Origin: Echiichthys vipera
Taxonomy: Eukaryota > Chordata > Actinopteri > Perciformes > Trachinidae
Reading direction: 5' to 3'
Assembly (NCBI GenBank): GCA_963691815.1
Contig: OY829650.1
Location: forward strand, 34,411,077 to 34,475,076
Length of the DNA: 64,000 nucleotides
The position numbers and the translations under genes were made by a program. Below the pieces are notes generated by a model that had not been told where the DNA came from, searched no databases, and saw nothing but the letters and a program-made list of their open reading frames with translations. Below, one piece after another: positions 24,241 to 36,353 of the stretch (position 1 is its first letter; each line of letters begins with the position of its first letter).

Positions 24241-27084
24241 ACATTTACTCAAACAAAACTATAAAGACTGATCAGATAGGTAGAGATCCTGTAGAGATAT
24301 CATATCAAGCCAACTAGCCTTTGGCTTGCACTCCACCTCACTGCTCTGAATCATGCTGTCATATTTCGCCCAGCTCTCTGTCTGTCGTTTTGCATCACTT
24401 GTTTCCTGTAGGGGAACAGTTATGACAGTGAACAAAGCCTTTGCACTATTTGTAATCCCTCGTTCTTTCCTTTTCTCAATAGTTCAACCAAAGTTCAGAT
24501 GAGTGGAGAGCTTAATGTCTCCCCAAACCACTCATCACATTCTTCCATTCCTATGTCCTGACAAAGTTTCTGTGGCTGATAACAAATATCTTAGCAACTT
24601 ACAGTGGGGTGTCCAGACCATTGGCCCAAGACTTATGCAGAAATTACATGTAGTATGTGCATGCGCACACACACACACACACACCATTTGAGTGGGCTTT
24701 GTTTGTTTGCAGGTAAATAGGTCTGTGACGTGCACGAACTGTGACTGACAATCAGCTCTCAAACAGCCCTGCACTGACTGGACAAAAGAAACAACAGGCT
24801 CTATGTGCACGTAGAGGCTCGTCTTTTTTCTAAAATCGGATGATTTATGTTGTTTTATCGGAGCATAGTGCCAGTTTCAGTGAATATGTTAATATAAATG
24901 TTGCCGGTTATAGCTTTAAGTATAAGTCTGTGAAAATATGTAATTAGAACTACTCATCCCAAAGTTCCGTAAGTGACGTCTCACTGAAGCTACAATGCCT
25001 GTCTGTGTGTTTGTGTGTATTTTGTACCAGGGTGTAACATTCTCACATGAGAAATGGGTCTTTCTCATTCAGTCACCTCCTGGCTAATAGAAAGAGTCAC
25101 TGGGCAAAACACATCAGGTAAGATAACCTTACATGTGTTGTGAAACATAGCTCAGCGAGCAAGCTGAGCATGCATGGTAGCGTATATTGTGCAAGATGAG
25201 AGATGTACTTTCATATAAAACTAAATAAATATGACTTTCTTGACTTCATGGCACAATTCACACAGGATCAAAACATGATTTGTCTCTTCCCATTCACTAC
25301 CATACATACATAAAAAAAAGGTCTCATGTTACGCTGAGGTGTTCCTTTTTCTTCAGGATTATGCCTTCTTAACATTTTATTCTTCACAGGCTAAGGCAGG
25401 CCAGTGAAACCACATATGCCTAAATTTCAGGCCTATCAGAAAATCAATACATTGGTTATATTTTTACATTGGGTCAGGTAAATCAGATGTAAGGTGTTTT
25501 GACTATCATTTGTCAATTTAAATTTTAAATGACTTGATTTATTTCAAGTTAGGGACCATTCACAAAAAGATATTAATATAATAGTACAACAAGAGGAGGT
25601 GAGCTAGCTCAAAGTTCAGTCAACAGTCCCAAAAAACTAAGTTCAGGTTCATTTCTTCCAGGACCAGACGCCACATGGTCACTATTTAAACTGAAACAAT
25701 GGCATGACCAGTGCCATAAAACAGTGTATGAGTGTTGTTAACTCTTGCACACATTCATATTCATTAATATCTGTGAATTGAGAATGTTAACGCATTCACA
25801 CACACAAGTAACTTTTTAAATTATAAATAGCATGTGATTTCGAACAGAGCCTCAGCCCTTGGTCTGGCACCAAAATGTGTGCCTGGTGCTGCTGTAAGTT
25901 ATCAACAGCTTGTATGTTTTGCACATTCCTGTTGGTGTAATAAAAGTGATAAAATGTTTTTCCACACCCCAAATGTCATTGCAGTCTGAATGTTGTAATA
26001 TTTGTACTAGGTTACATGATTGTTGAGTAATATTTCAACATGCTGCCTCTCGTGCTTGACTCTGTAGCTTTGTATGCTCTGCTGCAGGGCAATGGAAATG
26101 TTCACATTTTGGCAGAGACTGCGTCCTCATTACTAAACATCCGAATCCTTATGCACCAGCTGCCTGTAGTATTTTGGTTCGTTTTAGCTTCCCCAAAATT
26201 ACTTTTAAAGTATGTTTGCAAGTGAAGGGGAAGTAGAAAACTATTGTGTTTGGGGTTTGTCATAGTTGATGGGTCACCCTTTTCTGCGTCTCTCTGCTTT
26301 CATATCCTCGTCTCTCTGCCATCAACATTACATTATTTCCTTTCATTTCTCTCGCAGTACTTGTTATGTTCTAATAACATGGTCACACTGCGATACATGG
26401 GGTTTGCTGTAAGTTGTTAAACAGGGGTTAAGGGACCTTTAAGAGACTGAGTATTATGGGATGTTACGTGACGCGAGAGGCACGTGAAAACGGTAAACAA
26501 GGAAGTCATGTATGTAGACATGAGGCTGAAGTAAAAAGGCAGTTGATGTTCTGAAGCAAAACATCTGTGCGTGTCAGTCTTTCACACACAACAGTAATCA
26601 ACTCTGTGTTCTCTCTCACGCTCTGTACTTACTACCTGTCCCTTTTAAAAGGACTCCTCACCTGGGATCATGCCTAGATGGTAACCCAAGATTTGTGAAA
26701 GTCTTGCATGGTAGTTACAGATAGGCATTGACCTTGAATGATTAAGGTTAGATGGTTAGGATAACTCATTGAAATATAATGGTTAGAGTTATTATAAGTG
26801 GTCGGGAAGTGGGTCTCGAAAGAGTTTTTGCGAGTCTTTGCAAATCTAGGGTTACCATCGAAACATGTCTATGTCTATGGGACAGAAGGCTGGCCCGGAT
26901 GCTCGGCTTCTGCGTGATGATTGGATGAGCTGTCTGAGGCAGAATTCTTTTTTGATTGACAGCTAAATGAGCGAATCAGCGATCTTGAAATAGAGAACTT
27001 CCAGTGGAAATTTCCGTTGTTCTGAACTGATCCGGAGACTCTACCGATCCCCAGCGACTTTGTTATGCATTGCTATGCACACAG
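24241..27084. other. long non-coding stretch
   Basis: No domain-bearing frames. A short (CA)n tract lies at 24665..24684. The part from 26430 to 27080 is denser in GC and CpG and looks repeat-like, but no ends or family were recognised. Confidence 0.4.
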
Positions 27085-30060
27085 ATTCAATTCAATTCAA
27101 TTCAATTAAATTTTATTTATAGTGTCGAATCATAACAAAAGTTATCTCAGGACACTTTACAGAGTAGGTAAAGACCACACTCAATGACTTATTTATGATT
27201 TACATAGACCCAACAATTCCTCTGTAGAGTACGGTGGCAACGAAAACTTTCCCTATAACAGGCAGGAACGTCAGACAGACCCAGCTCTGTGGAGGACGGC
27301 CATCTGTCTTGACCGGTTGGGGAGGAAGAAAAGGAGAGAGAAAGAGTGAAAAGACACACGGATGGACAGAGAGAGACAGACAGACACACTTCCAGAGATG
27401 CAAGCAAAGCCTAACAGTAACTATAATAATATTTATAGTAATGTGAATATAATGTATATGTTAAGACAGTTAATACAACAGAATAGTAGAAACAAGCACA
27501 GCTAAGGTGACAGAATATGAAAATGATAATAATTATGGTGGCAAACATGATCAATGATGAGTAGTGGCAATAGCAGCTACGATACAGCTACAAATTTTAT
27601 AGTTTATTAAACTAGTGATAGTATATATGAACAGTGATAATAGCAGCAGGAAGCGTCATATAGGACCACAGCAGCAGGCACCACCACGATCAGCAGAGAC
27701 CTGCGAGACGACAAAGCACAAGCAGCTCCGGGGAAGAAGCTGAATTAGTAACATGCATTGATGAGACATGAAGGTACAGACAGAGAGGAGAGAAGCTCAG
27801 AGTATCAGGAAAAGTATTATCCCCCGGCAGACTAGGCCTATAGCAGCATAATTAAGCAGAATAAAGTCTTATCGTAAGCCCTAGCTGTAAGCTTTATCAA
27901 AAAGGAAAGTTTTAAGTTTACTTTTAAATAAGGGGACACTGTCTGCCTCCCGAATAACATTTGGGAGTTTGTTCCACAGGAGAGGAGCTTGGTAGCTGAA
28001 GGCTCTGCCTCCACTTCTACTTTTGGAGACTCTAGGAACGACGAGTAGCCCTGCATTTTCAGAGCGCAGAGATCTAGTTGGGTGATGCGGTACTATGAGC
28101 TCTTTAAGATACGACGGAGCCTGACCAATAAGAGCTTTGTACGTAAGGAGAAGGATTTTAAATTCTATTCTAGATTTTACAGGTAGCCAGTGCAAAGATG
28201 CTAATACAGGAGAAATATGTTATCTTCTATTTGTTTTAGTTAGTACACGAGCTGCAGCATTTTGGACCAACTGGAGACTCTTAACAGACTTATTGGAGCA
28301 GCCTGATAATAAGGAGTTGCAATAGTCCAGCCTAGAAGTAACAAATGCATGGACAAGTTTCTCTGCATCTTTCTGAGACACAATGTTCCTAATTTTTGCA
28401 ATATTACGCAGGTGAAAATATGCAGTCCTTGTTGTTAGTTTTATGTGAGAATCAAAAAATAACACCCAGATTCCTTACTGTGGTGCTGGAGGACAACACA
28501 ACATCATCCAGAGTAACAATGTCTTTAGCTATTGAGTTACGGAGGCCTTTGGGGCCAAGTACAATAACTTCAGTTTTGTCGGAGTTTAACATCAGAAAAT
28601 TGCAGGTCATCCAGCTTTTTATTTCCTGAATGCACATTTGAAGTTTATCTAACTGATGGGTTTCTTCTGGTTTGATCGACAAATATAATTGTGTATCATC
28701 AGCATAACAATGAATGCTTCCTTATAATATTTCCTAAGGGAAGCATATATAAGGTGAAAAGAATCGGTCCAAGGACAGAACCCTGTGGGACTCCGTGACT
28801 TACTTTAGTGTGCATGGAGGATTTGTCATTAACATGTACAAACTGAGATCTATCTGATAAATATGACTTAAACCAGCTCAGTGCGGTTCCTTTAATGCCA
28901 ATTAGATGCTCCAGTCTCTGTAGCAGGATGTGATGGTCAATAGTGTCGAAGGCAGCACTAAGATCTAGTAAAACAAGTACAGAGACGAGTCCTTTGTCTG
29001 AAGCTATTAGAAGGTCGTTAGTAATTTTCACCAGGGCTGTCTCAGTGCTATGATTTGCTCTAAATCCTGACTGGAAATCCTCAAATATCTCATTATTATG
29101 TAAAAAGTCACACAACTGATTGGCAACTAATTTCTCGAGGATCTTAGAGAGAAAAGGAAGATATAGATATAGGTCTATAGTTGGCTAGTACCTCAGGATC
29201 AAGACTGGGCTTTTTAAGAAGAGGTTTAATTACAGCTACTTTAAAAGACTGTGGTACATAACCTGCTGATAAAGACATGTTAATCATATATAATACAGGA
29301 GTGCTAACTAAAGGTAACACTTCTTTAAGTAACCTAGTTGGAATAGAGTCTAGGAGACAAGTAGAAGGTTTTGATGCTGAAATAGTAGAGGTTAATTTGT
29401 TAAGGTCGACTGTAGAAAAGCAGTCCAAGAATATATCAGGTCGTACAGTTTCTAAGGTTCCTGGGTTTGATGAAAAATTGGTGCCAAGCGAGTTGATTTT
29501 GTCTCTAATAGTTATAATTTTGTCATTAAAGAAGGTCATGAAGTCATTACTACTGATGGTTATAGGAATACATGGCTCAATAGAGCTGTGGCTCTCTGTC
29601 AGCCTGGCTACAGTGCTGAAAAGAATTCTAGGATTGTTCTTATTCTCCTCTATTAAAGATGAGTAATATGCTGCTCTGGCATTACGGAGGTCCTTCCTAT
29701 AGGTTTTAAGACTTTCTTGCCAAACTAAGTGAGATTCCTCCAGTTTAGTGGAGCGCCATTTACTTTCCAACTTTCGCGATATTTGTTTTAATTCACGGGC
29801 TTGTGAGTTATACCACGGAGCTAACTTCCTCTGTTTTATTATCTTCTTTTTTAAAGGAGCAACAGAGTCGAGTGTTGCTCTTAGAGAGCCTGCAACACTG
29901 TCAACAATCTGATCAATTTCAGAGAAACTAACATTAGTGGAGGAGTCTTGAATATTAGGATAAGGCATTAAAGTAAATGCAGATGGAATCGCTTCCTTAA
30001 ATTTAGTTATAGCACTATCAGATAAACATCTAGTGTAGACACTTTTACCCAGAGGTGAGT
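27085..30060 (-). mobile_element. L2-clade LINE copy B, 5'-truncated
   Basis: Begins with (AATTC)n tail, 3' UTR with the purine-rich GAGAGAGAAAGAG block, then ORF2. The L2 sequence stops near 30060 (CCCAGAGGTGAGTA), after which copies A and C continue differently. Uninterrupted by other elements, but truncated 5' as most LINE copies are. Confidence 0.85.
27838..30060 (-). pseudogene. L2 ORF2 (RT), copy B
   Basis: Right to left: the endonuclease-RT linker and first RT motifs in a long open piece (29144..30133, with ANYRPIS near its end), then 28699..29115 with DLSAAFDTIDHH and GSVLGPILFTLYM, then 28452..28682 with IKPEET and DKTEVIVLGPKG, and the C-terminal domain 27881..28465 with LVQNAAARVLTK and HWLPVKSRIEFK. 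Four frame changes by my count; the YADD box is lost in a small deletion near 28700..28715. Inactive. Confidence 0.8.
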
Positions 30061-30402
30061 ATTCAGGGATCTCAAGTTTTGAAGACAGGCAAGAGTGACA
30101 TTCTCCCCTTGACGGGGGTGCTTTCATCTGCAATCAGAGATACTATTCAGCAAACCGTTATATAGGAAACTCAGATCCTTTTTGAGTATAAAACTCATAA
30201 TAGATGTATAAGGCAATTATTACAAAGATGCACAATTAGAGTAATTGGTATTTTGATATAGAATGTGAAAAAACATGGTTATTACCCAGAATTTCTTTTC
30301 TCAAATAAGGTACAAGAGGTGTCAATGAAATTATTACACAGATGTTATCCTCTTAATTCTGTTACTGTATGATATCTGTTAAATGTTGATCCTCTCGGCT
30401 CC
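30061..30402. other. no recognised feature
   Basis: Short AT-rich stretch between L2 copy B and a short L2 tail. Nothing recognised. Confidence 0.4.
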
Positions 30403-30475
30403 TTTTCAATTAAATTAAATTCAATTTTATTTATAGTGCCAAATCATAACAAAAGTGATCTCAGGACACTTACTC
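30403..30475 (-). mobile_element. very short L2 3' end
   Basis: AATTAAATTAAATTC then TTTTATTTATAGTGCC and AAGTGATCTCAGGACACT, stopping after about 73 bp. An extreme 5' truncation. Confidence 0.75.
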
Positions 30476-30845
30476 TATGACTTTTGTAATCTTTTTTGGG
30501 AACGCTCTTTTAGTCAAACACCGTGGCATGAAATTTCCTCTTTTTAAACAGAAAGTTAGGTATACGACTCAAACTCAAAATGGATTTAATTTTCTTTGGT
30601 ATTTTTGGAAACATATTTCCTATCAAAAAGTTGTATGTTATGATTTTCTTATTAGCAGGTTAATTATATATACATACCACTAATTTGTAAACTGGAAACC
30701 TAATTTTATAGTTTTCATTTCTTACTTTAACTCCTACCTGGACACACTAAAGTACTGCACCAACTGCAAAGCTGTGAAAATCAAGGCCATTTGCAATGAA
30801 TTTGATTTGTAATGATTAATGTACGTCAATGTTTTGTTTTATTTA
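30476..30845. other. no recognised feature
   Basis: AT-rich, no domain-bearing frame. It might belong to the hAT element found to the right of the Rex1 insertion, but no hAT motif could be read here. Confidence 0.35.
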
Positions 30846-33800
30846 GAATAGAATAGAATAGAATAGAATAGACTTTATTGATCCCACAGCGGGGAAATTC
30901 ACGTGACAACACAGACACAGACAACACAGACCCTTAGTTTACATAAGGTAAACAAAGATAATTAAAAATAAAATAGAAGATAAAAATAAAGAATAAGAAT
31001 AGAAAATATACTATATACAATATACAACAATTTACACTATGTGTCATAAATATGAAGTGGAAAAACTACAGTGGATGGAAAATACTAAGTACAGATGTTA
31101 CAAATATGCATTACAAAAGTGACTTGTGATGATGTGGAAGTGAATTGCACAAAATAAACATAACAATCATTACAGATTATTATTGTGCAGTCTGACTGCG
31201 GTCGGGATGAACGACCTGCGGAAGCGTTCTTTTTTGCATCTCGGATGCAGCAGTCTGTGGCTGAAGGAGCTGCTTAAGGCTCCCACAGTGTCATGGAGGG
31301 GGTGAGAGGTGTTGTCCATGATCGATGTTAGTTTGGATAACATCCTCCTCTCACCCACCTCCTCAGTGGAATCCAGGGAACAGTCTAGGACTGAGCCAGC
31401 TCTTCTGATCAGTCTGTTTAGTCTCTTCCTGTCCCTCTCTGAGCTTCCACAGCCCCAGCAGACCACCGCATAAAAGATAGCAGACGCTACCACAGAGTCA
31501 TAGAAGGTCCTCAGAAGTGCCCTGCACACTCCAAAAGACCTCAGTCGCCTCAGTAGATGGAGGCGACTCTGGCCCTTCTTGTACAGGGCGTCGGTGTTGT
31601 GGGACCAGTCCAGTTTATTATTGAGGTGAACACCCAGGTATTTGTACTGCTCGACCTTCTCAATGTCCAAACCCTGGATGTTCACCGGTGCTGTTGTGGG
31701 AGCCTTCCTGCTGAAGTCTATCACCACCTCCTTCGTCTTGCTGGCGTTGATGAGCAGATGGTTTGCCTCACACCAGGCGACGAAGTTGGCGATGACGTCT
31801 CGATACTCCAGGTCGTCCCCCTCGGACACCCGTCCAACGATGGCTGTGTCGTCGGAGAACTTCTGGAGGTGGCAGCTGTTGGTGTTGTGGCTGAAGTCTG
31901 AGGTGTACAGTGTGAAAAGGAAGGGAGCGAGCACCGTACCCTGCGGAGCCCCTGTGCTGCAGACTACCACATCAGACACACAGTCTCGAAGCCTCACGTA
32001 CTGCGGTCTGTTGGTGAGGTAGTCGATGGTCCATGCAGCCAGGTGACGGTCGACTCCCGCCCCTTCCAGCTTCCCCCTGAGCAGCGCTGGCTGGATTGTG
32101 TTGAAAGCACTGGAGAAGTCGAAGAACATGACTCTCACAGAGCTTCCGGCACTCTCCAGATGTGTCAGGGACCTGTGCAGCAGGTAGATGACAGCGTCAT
32201 CCACACCGATGCCGGGCCGGTACGCGAACTGCAGGGGGTCCATCTCACTGTCCACAAGGTGACGCAGGTGGGAGAGTACGATCCTCTCCATGGTCTTCAT
32301 CAGGTGGGAGGTGAGGGCTATTGGCCTGAAGTGGTTCGGCTCCCTGGGGTGAACAGTCTTTGGAACCGGAACCACGCACGATGTTTTCCACAGGAGTGGA
32401 ACTCTCTCCAGACTGAGGCTCAGGTTGAAGATGTGCAGGAGCACACCGCTGAGCTGATCTGCACAGTCCTTAAGCAGTCTGGAGTTGATGCCGTCAGGGC
32501 CAGTAGCCTTCCTCGCCTTGGTTTTCCTCAGCTCCCTCCTCACCTGGTCTGTTGTTATGACGAGGCTAGGGGAGGGGCTGAGGGATGGGTAAGGGGGGAG
32601 GAGGTGGGAGACTTGGAGTGAGGATGGTGTAGTTGTTGCTGTTGGAGAGGCAGTGGGATGGAATGGGGGAGCCGACCAGGACAGCTGCTGTGGAGAAGGG
32701 GGCGAGGGGGAGCATGAGGGGGAGGGAAACGTGTCGCCATCGAATCTGGTGAAGAACTGGTTCAGCTCATTCGCCCAGACCTGATCACCTGATACAGGGC
32801 CCCTCCCACTGTCCTTGGAGTGGCCAGAGATGGTTTTCAGGCCTCTCCAGACCTCCCTGGCGTTGCTCCCCTTTAGCCGCTCCTCCAGCTTCCTCTTATA
32901 GCTGTCTTTTCCTCTCCTGATCGCCTTTTTCAGCTCCTTCTGCACTCTCCTCAGCTCGTCCTTGTCCCCAGATTTGAAGACCATCTTCTTCTTGTTGAGT
33001 AGGTCCTTCAGATCTGGGGTCACCCAGGGTTTGTTGTTGGGAAAACACCGTACCCTCCTAGTAGGCACGGTGTTCTCCACGCAAAAATTTAGATAGTCAG
33101 TGATGCAGGTTGTGAGACTGTCAATGTCCTCCCCGTGAGGTTCACACAACACATCCCAGTCCGTGGTGTCAAAACAGTCCCTCAGTGCCATACTAGACTC
33201 CTCAGACCAGTTCTTCACACGCCTAATGGTGGGTCGTTGTTTGTTCACCATAGGAATGTATGCAGGGGACAAGTGGACCAGGTTGTGGTCAGAACGACCC
33301 AGCGGGGGGAGAGGTGATGAGCTGTATGCATCCTTTGTGTTGGCATACAATAGGTCCAATGTTCTATTGTCTCTGGTGTGACATTTCACATACTGTGTGA
33401 AGGTGGGAAGAGTGGAGGACAGGGAAGCATGGTTGAAGTCACCAGAGATTAGCAAGAGGGACTGAGGGTGCGATGTCTGGTACCGCGATACTACAGTATG
33501 CAAGAGCTCACAGGCTGTTGCAGCATCGGCAGACGGGGGAATGTACACAGTTATCGCGATAACATGTGAGAATTCCCTCGGCAGGTAATATGGCCGGATG
33601 CTAACAGCTAGCAGCTCAATGTCCCTACTGCAGTACCGCTCCTTCACCCTGATGTGACCCGGGTTACACCACCTATCGTTTACAAACATCGCAATGCCCC
33701 CTCCCTTCCTCTTACCAGTCTCCTTCGCTTTCCTGTCCGCCCTCACAAGCTGAAATCCGTCCAGCGCAACGTGCGTGTCCGGCGTGAGATCGTTCAGCCA

Positions 33801-34310
33801 AGTCTCTGTTAGGCACATGATGCTACACTCCCGATACTCCCGCTGCAGCCTGGTGAGCGCCGAAAGCTCCTCCATCTTGTTGGGGAGAGATCTAACGTTC
33901 CCCATGATGATTGACGGAACAGAAGGTTTGTACCGTCTCTTCCTCTGTCGGCGCTTCAGTCCGGCTCTGCAGCCCCGTCTCCTCCTCTTTAATTCCGCGG
34001 GGATCTCCGGTCTTTCATCGGGGAGTACCTGCGTGTAGCGCCATGCTAACAGCTGCTCCCTGCTGATGGTAATGGAGCCCTGGTTGTACAGGTCCGCTGA
34101 AGCCGGGTTAAACAGTCCAAAACCAATAAAAAGAAAAATGCATAGTCTTAGAAGAAGTACATCCATAGGAGTACCCCTCCGACCTAGACTAGCGGCAAAA
34201 AAGACACGAAAAACGGACAAAAACACAACAAAACACAGAAGGACGAACGGAGCTACTGCTACTGGCTGCCACACGCGCGGCGCCATCTTGCTCATCAGAG
34301 CAATATGAGC
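30846..34310 (-). mobile_element. Rex1-type LINE with intact ORF
   Basis: The 3' end carries a microsatellite tail (AGAATAG/AATAG units, 30846..30868) followed by ACTTTATTGATCCCACAGCGGGG, a 3' UTR of about 300 bp, and one uninterrupted ORF reaching almost to the 5' end. No TSD was identified. Integrity of the ORF implies a young insertion compared with every other LINE here. Confidence 0.85.
31170..34295 (-). CDS. Rex1-type LINE polyprotein, endonuclease-reverse transcriptase
   Basis: 1041 codons without a stop. Residues 11-37 and 44-62 are hydrophobic and membrane-like; 103-122 is an Arg/Lys-rich block. The apurinic-type endonuclease follows from about 127: NVRSLPNK, CLTETWL (Glu near 164), SGDFNHA (285-288) and GRSDHNLV (Asp-His at 336-337). 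A Ser/Pro-rich linker spans 522-580. RT runs from about 585: KATGPDGI, FRPIALTSHLMKTMERI, QFAYRPG, FFDFSSAFNTI (catalytic Asp near 726), GAPQGTVLAPFLFTLY, and the active-site box FSDD at 813-816, with Ser where FADD is usual. YLGVHLNNKLDW and SRLHLLRRLRSF close the domain. It would nick target DNA and copy its own RNA. The start may be the first ATG (34295) or the one three codons later, which has the better AAGATGGCG context. Confidence 0.9.
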   Translation of the reverse strand: MSKMAPRVWQPVAVAPFVLLCFVVFLSVFRVFFAASLGRRGTPMDVLLLRLCIFLFIGFGLFNPASADLYNQGSITISREQLLAWRYTQVLPDERPEIPAELKRRRRGCRAGLKRRQRKRRYKPSVPSIIMGNVRSLPNKMEELSALTRLQREYRECSIMCLTETWLNDLTPDTHVALDGFQLVRADRKAKETGKRKGGGIAMFVNDRWCNPGHIRVKERYCSRDIELLAVSIRPYYLPREFSHVIAITVYIPPSADAATACELLHTVVSRYQTSHPQSLLLISGDFNHASLSSTLPTFTQYVKCHTRDNRTLDLLYANTKDAYSSSPLPPLGRSDHNLVHLSPAYIPMVNKQRPTIRRVKNWSEESSMALRDCFDTTDWDVLCEPHGEDIDSLTTCITDYLNFCVENTVPTRRVRCFPNNKPWVTPDLKDLLNKKKMVFKSGDKDELRRVQKELKKAIRRGKDSYKRKLEERLKGSNAREVWRGLKTISGHSKDSGRGPVSGDQVWANELNQFFTRFDGDTFPSPSCSPSPPSPQQLSWSAPPFHPTASPTATTTPSSLQVSHLLPPYPSLSPSPSLVITTDQVRRELRKTKARKATGPDGINSRLLKDCADQLSGVLLHIFNLSLSLERVPLLWKTSCVVPVPKTVHPREPNHFRPIALTSHLMKTMERIVLSHLRHLVDSEMDPLQFAYRPGIGVDDAVIYLLHRSLTHLESAGSSVRVMFFDFSSAFNTIQPALLRGKLEGAGVDRHLAAWTIDYLTNRPQYVRLRDCVSDVVVCSTGAPQGTVLAPFLFTLYTSDFSHNTNSCHLQKFSDDTAIVGRVSEGDDLEYRDVIANFVAWCEANHLLINASKTKEVVIDFSRKAPTTAPVNIQGLDIEKVEQYKYLGVHLNNKLDWSHNTDALYKKGQSRLHLLRRLRSFGVCRALLRTFYDSVVASAIFYAVVCWGCGSSERDRKRLNRLIRRAGSVLDCSLDSTEEVGERRMLSKLTSIMDNTSHPLHDTVGALSSSFSHRLLHPRCKKERFRRSFIPTAVRLHNNNL

Positions 34311-34333
34311 ATATCAGAGCATATTTATGATAT

Positions 34334-34665
34334 TTGCACTACCTCAAGAGATATTGTTATAGGCTAAATGCTTATATGAGTGCAGAATTTTTTTTGCATC
34401 TCTCTGGGTTTGCTACATTTCTCTCAAAATCCACAAAAATTAAGTCTTTTCTTGAGTCTGCAGGCTGCTCAAGGTTGCCCAAAAACGCTCCTACTCGATG
34501 GAATTTTACATCAAGGATAGTGAGCACTGTGGCAAACAATTATGATGCCCTCCTGGACTTTTGAGAAGATCATAGCAGATAAGACCATGGATGATGACAC
34601 ATTAGATTGTTCCAACGGCTTTCTGATGAAACTTGAGGATTTTGAGTTTGTGTTTATTCTGGTCT
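34334..34665 (+). pseudogene. hAT transposase fragment, N-proximal part
   Basis: Encodes FLSKSTKIKSFLE, LPKNAPTRWNFTSR and MKLEDFEFVF, the middle region of hAT-superfamily transposases just before the large insertion domain. A stop follows DALLDF but the frame resumes nearby with KIIADKTMDDDTLD. It abuts the Rex1 LINE on the left, which probably cut off its 5' part. The continuation lies at 35783. Confidence 0.7.
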
Positions 34666-35782
34666 GTCTAATACGTGAGCTGTATTTGTAGACCGATAGC
34701 TAACAAGAAAGACCCAGTAGGCTTGATTCAAGGTTGAGAGCGTTTACTGAGTCTTCTTTCTTATTTGCAACACAATGAAATAAACACATTGTTACAATTG
34801 AAATTAAACATATGCAACAACACTGGTTACACTTGTCTTCTTACTTTTCAGGTTATAAATCAGGTAAGTACAACACACTACTAAATAAGGAAAACACACA
34901 ACCTTTTTTTTATAGTATTCTGTTGTGGAAATAGATTCTTCAATAAAGATCAACAAACAGGATCAGCTTTTTCTCCGTGGTTTATTTTGCCAAAGCATTT
35001 TCTTCTGCAGACAAAAATACGTTCATCCCCACATCCTCACAAGTTAGAGTCTAGTAGGGAATGACGATTTGCCAAAACTCGCACAGTCTTTTAGGGAGAG
35101 GGACAGGACGCGAATAGCCTTGGTTGGTCGACGTCTTTAGACCAAACAAAAACATGCCTTAGACATTACAATTCTGAACATTCTGAACCTCTCTCATCAC
35201 AAGGTCTCTAACACAGGGTACAGATGCACAAATGTGCCAATATATCATCATGAGTTAGTTATTTGCATTATCCATTAAGAATGTGAGACAGAGGAGACAC
35301 TGAACTGTGTCTGACCTGACAAAACTATGATTATCAATTACAAATATCCAAAATTCCCACAACAGTGCTCTCACAGGTAAGTAACAGCATAAACACAGTA
35401 AATAGCAATAATGGTTCACACATTAACATAGCACATAACACAATGAGGCTTGACAATGAGCTAAATTAGCCATAGCAGCTTGACTAGCCTCTTGCTAACG
35501 GTTAGCATTAGCATAGTTAGCGCGGATTTTGTAACTTAAAATATATGCTTCAAACACCACCTTGAAAATCACGGTGCCATGAAACAACTAACATCAGCCC
35601 ATTGCATCCATACTCCCTGTTGGTTCCACTCCAAGGCTCAGACAACTAACTCTCTGTGGTGGAGCACTTGTAGACTATGCATGAACACTGGAAGTGCCTG
35701 GTAATTAAAGCAGCAGTAACTCAAATCGCTGCCAGGGGGGGGGGAATTTAACTAATCCCAGTCACTGATAGGAGTCAGAACA
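34666..35782. other. unidentified block interrupting the hAT transposase
   Basis: About 1.1 kb separates two pieces of one hAT transposase that are normally adjacent. The block is AT-rich and non-coding, with no tail or repeat ends I could recognise. It could be an intron, a non-autonomous insertion, or a solo terminal repeat. Confidence 0.45.
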
Positions 35783-36353
35783 GTGTTCATGTTGTACACA
35801 TATGATCAAATCTTCTCTGATACTTATGTGGTGTTTGACATTGTCCAGCAGAGATCTATGGATGTTCTATACTGCAAGAAAATAATTGAGTCTCTTCTTG
35901 CTTATGTCAAAGAGAAGAGGTCAGAGGGGGCTTTCCCGGCTGTCTATGCCAAAGCAGCAGATCTCACACCAGACCCGCAAACTGAGCCCCTGAGAAAGCG
36001 ATGTCTGCAGGATCACAAGGAGCACTGCAGAAATCTGTATATGGCCATCCTAGATAATCTTTCAGAGCAATCGTTCTTAGAATTAGTAAATCCAGGGAAA
36101 TTTGATAAGATGAGACAAGTGTTTCCAGAAGAGGCATTTCAGAGTGTCTTGAAAAGTTATGGCCAGTTCTTTGATTCATGGAGACTGAGGTCTGAACTTC
36201 AGGTCCTATATTCAAACCAGGACTTGCAGGGCAACCGGGGAAAAGCTGTCTGATTTCTTGCTGTTTCTGAAAGTCATGGAGTTGGACAGTGCAATGCCTC
36301 AGCTGTACAAACTGTTGTCATTAGTAGCAACAGTTGGAGCTACATCCACTCTG
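35783..36353 (+). pseudogene. hAT transposase fragment, C-terminal part
   Basis: Encodes FSDTYVVFDIVQQRSMDVLYC, a variable coiled segment, FLELVNPGKFDKM, SVLKSYGQFFD and RLRSELQVLY. After the annotated stop of the 156-codon frame, LSDFLLFLKVMELDSAMPQLY continues in a shifted frame to about 36353, just before the conserved dimerisation block. Related proteins are often labelled zinc finger MYM-type 1-like in fish. The copy is broken by a frameshift and by the 1.1-kb block. Confidence 0.7.

Noticed and set aside
26430..27080. Possible LTR or MITE
   Set aside because: Composition looks repeat-like but no terminal repeats, TSD or domains could be identified.
31557..32621. Long plus-strand frames opposite the Rex1 ORF
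   Set aside because: Shadows of the intact minus-strand LINE gene with no domain of their own; the same holds for 12763..13380.
35783..36253. Host ZMYM-like gene
   Set aside because: The sequence is a broken piece of hAT transposase, with its N-terminal part nearby and a frameshift right after.
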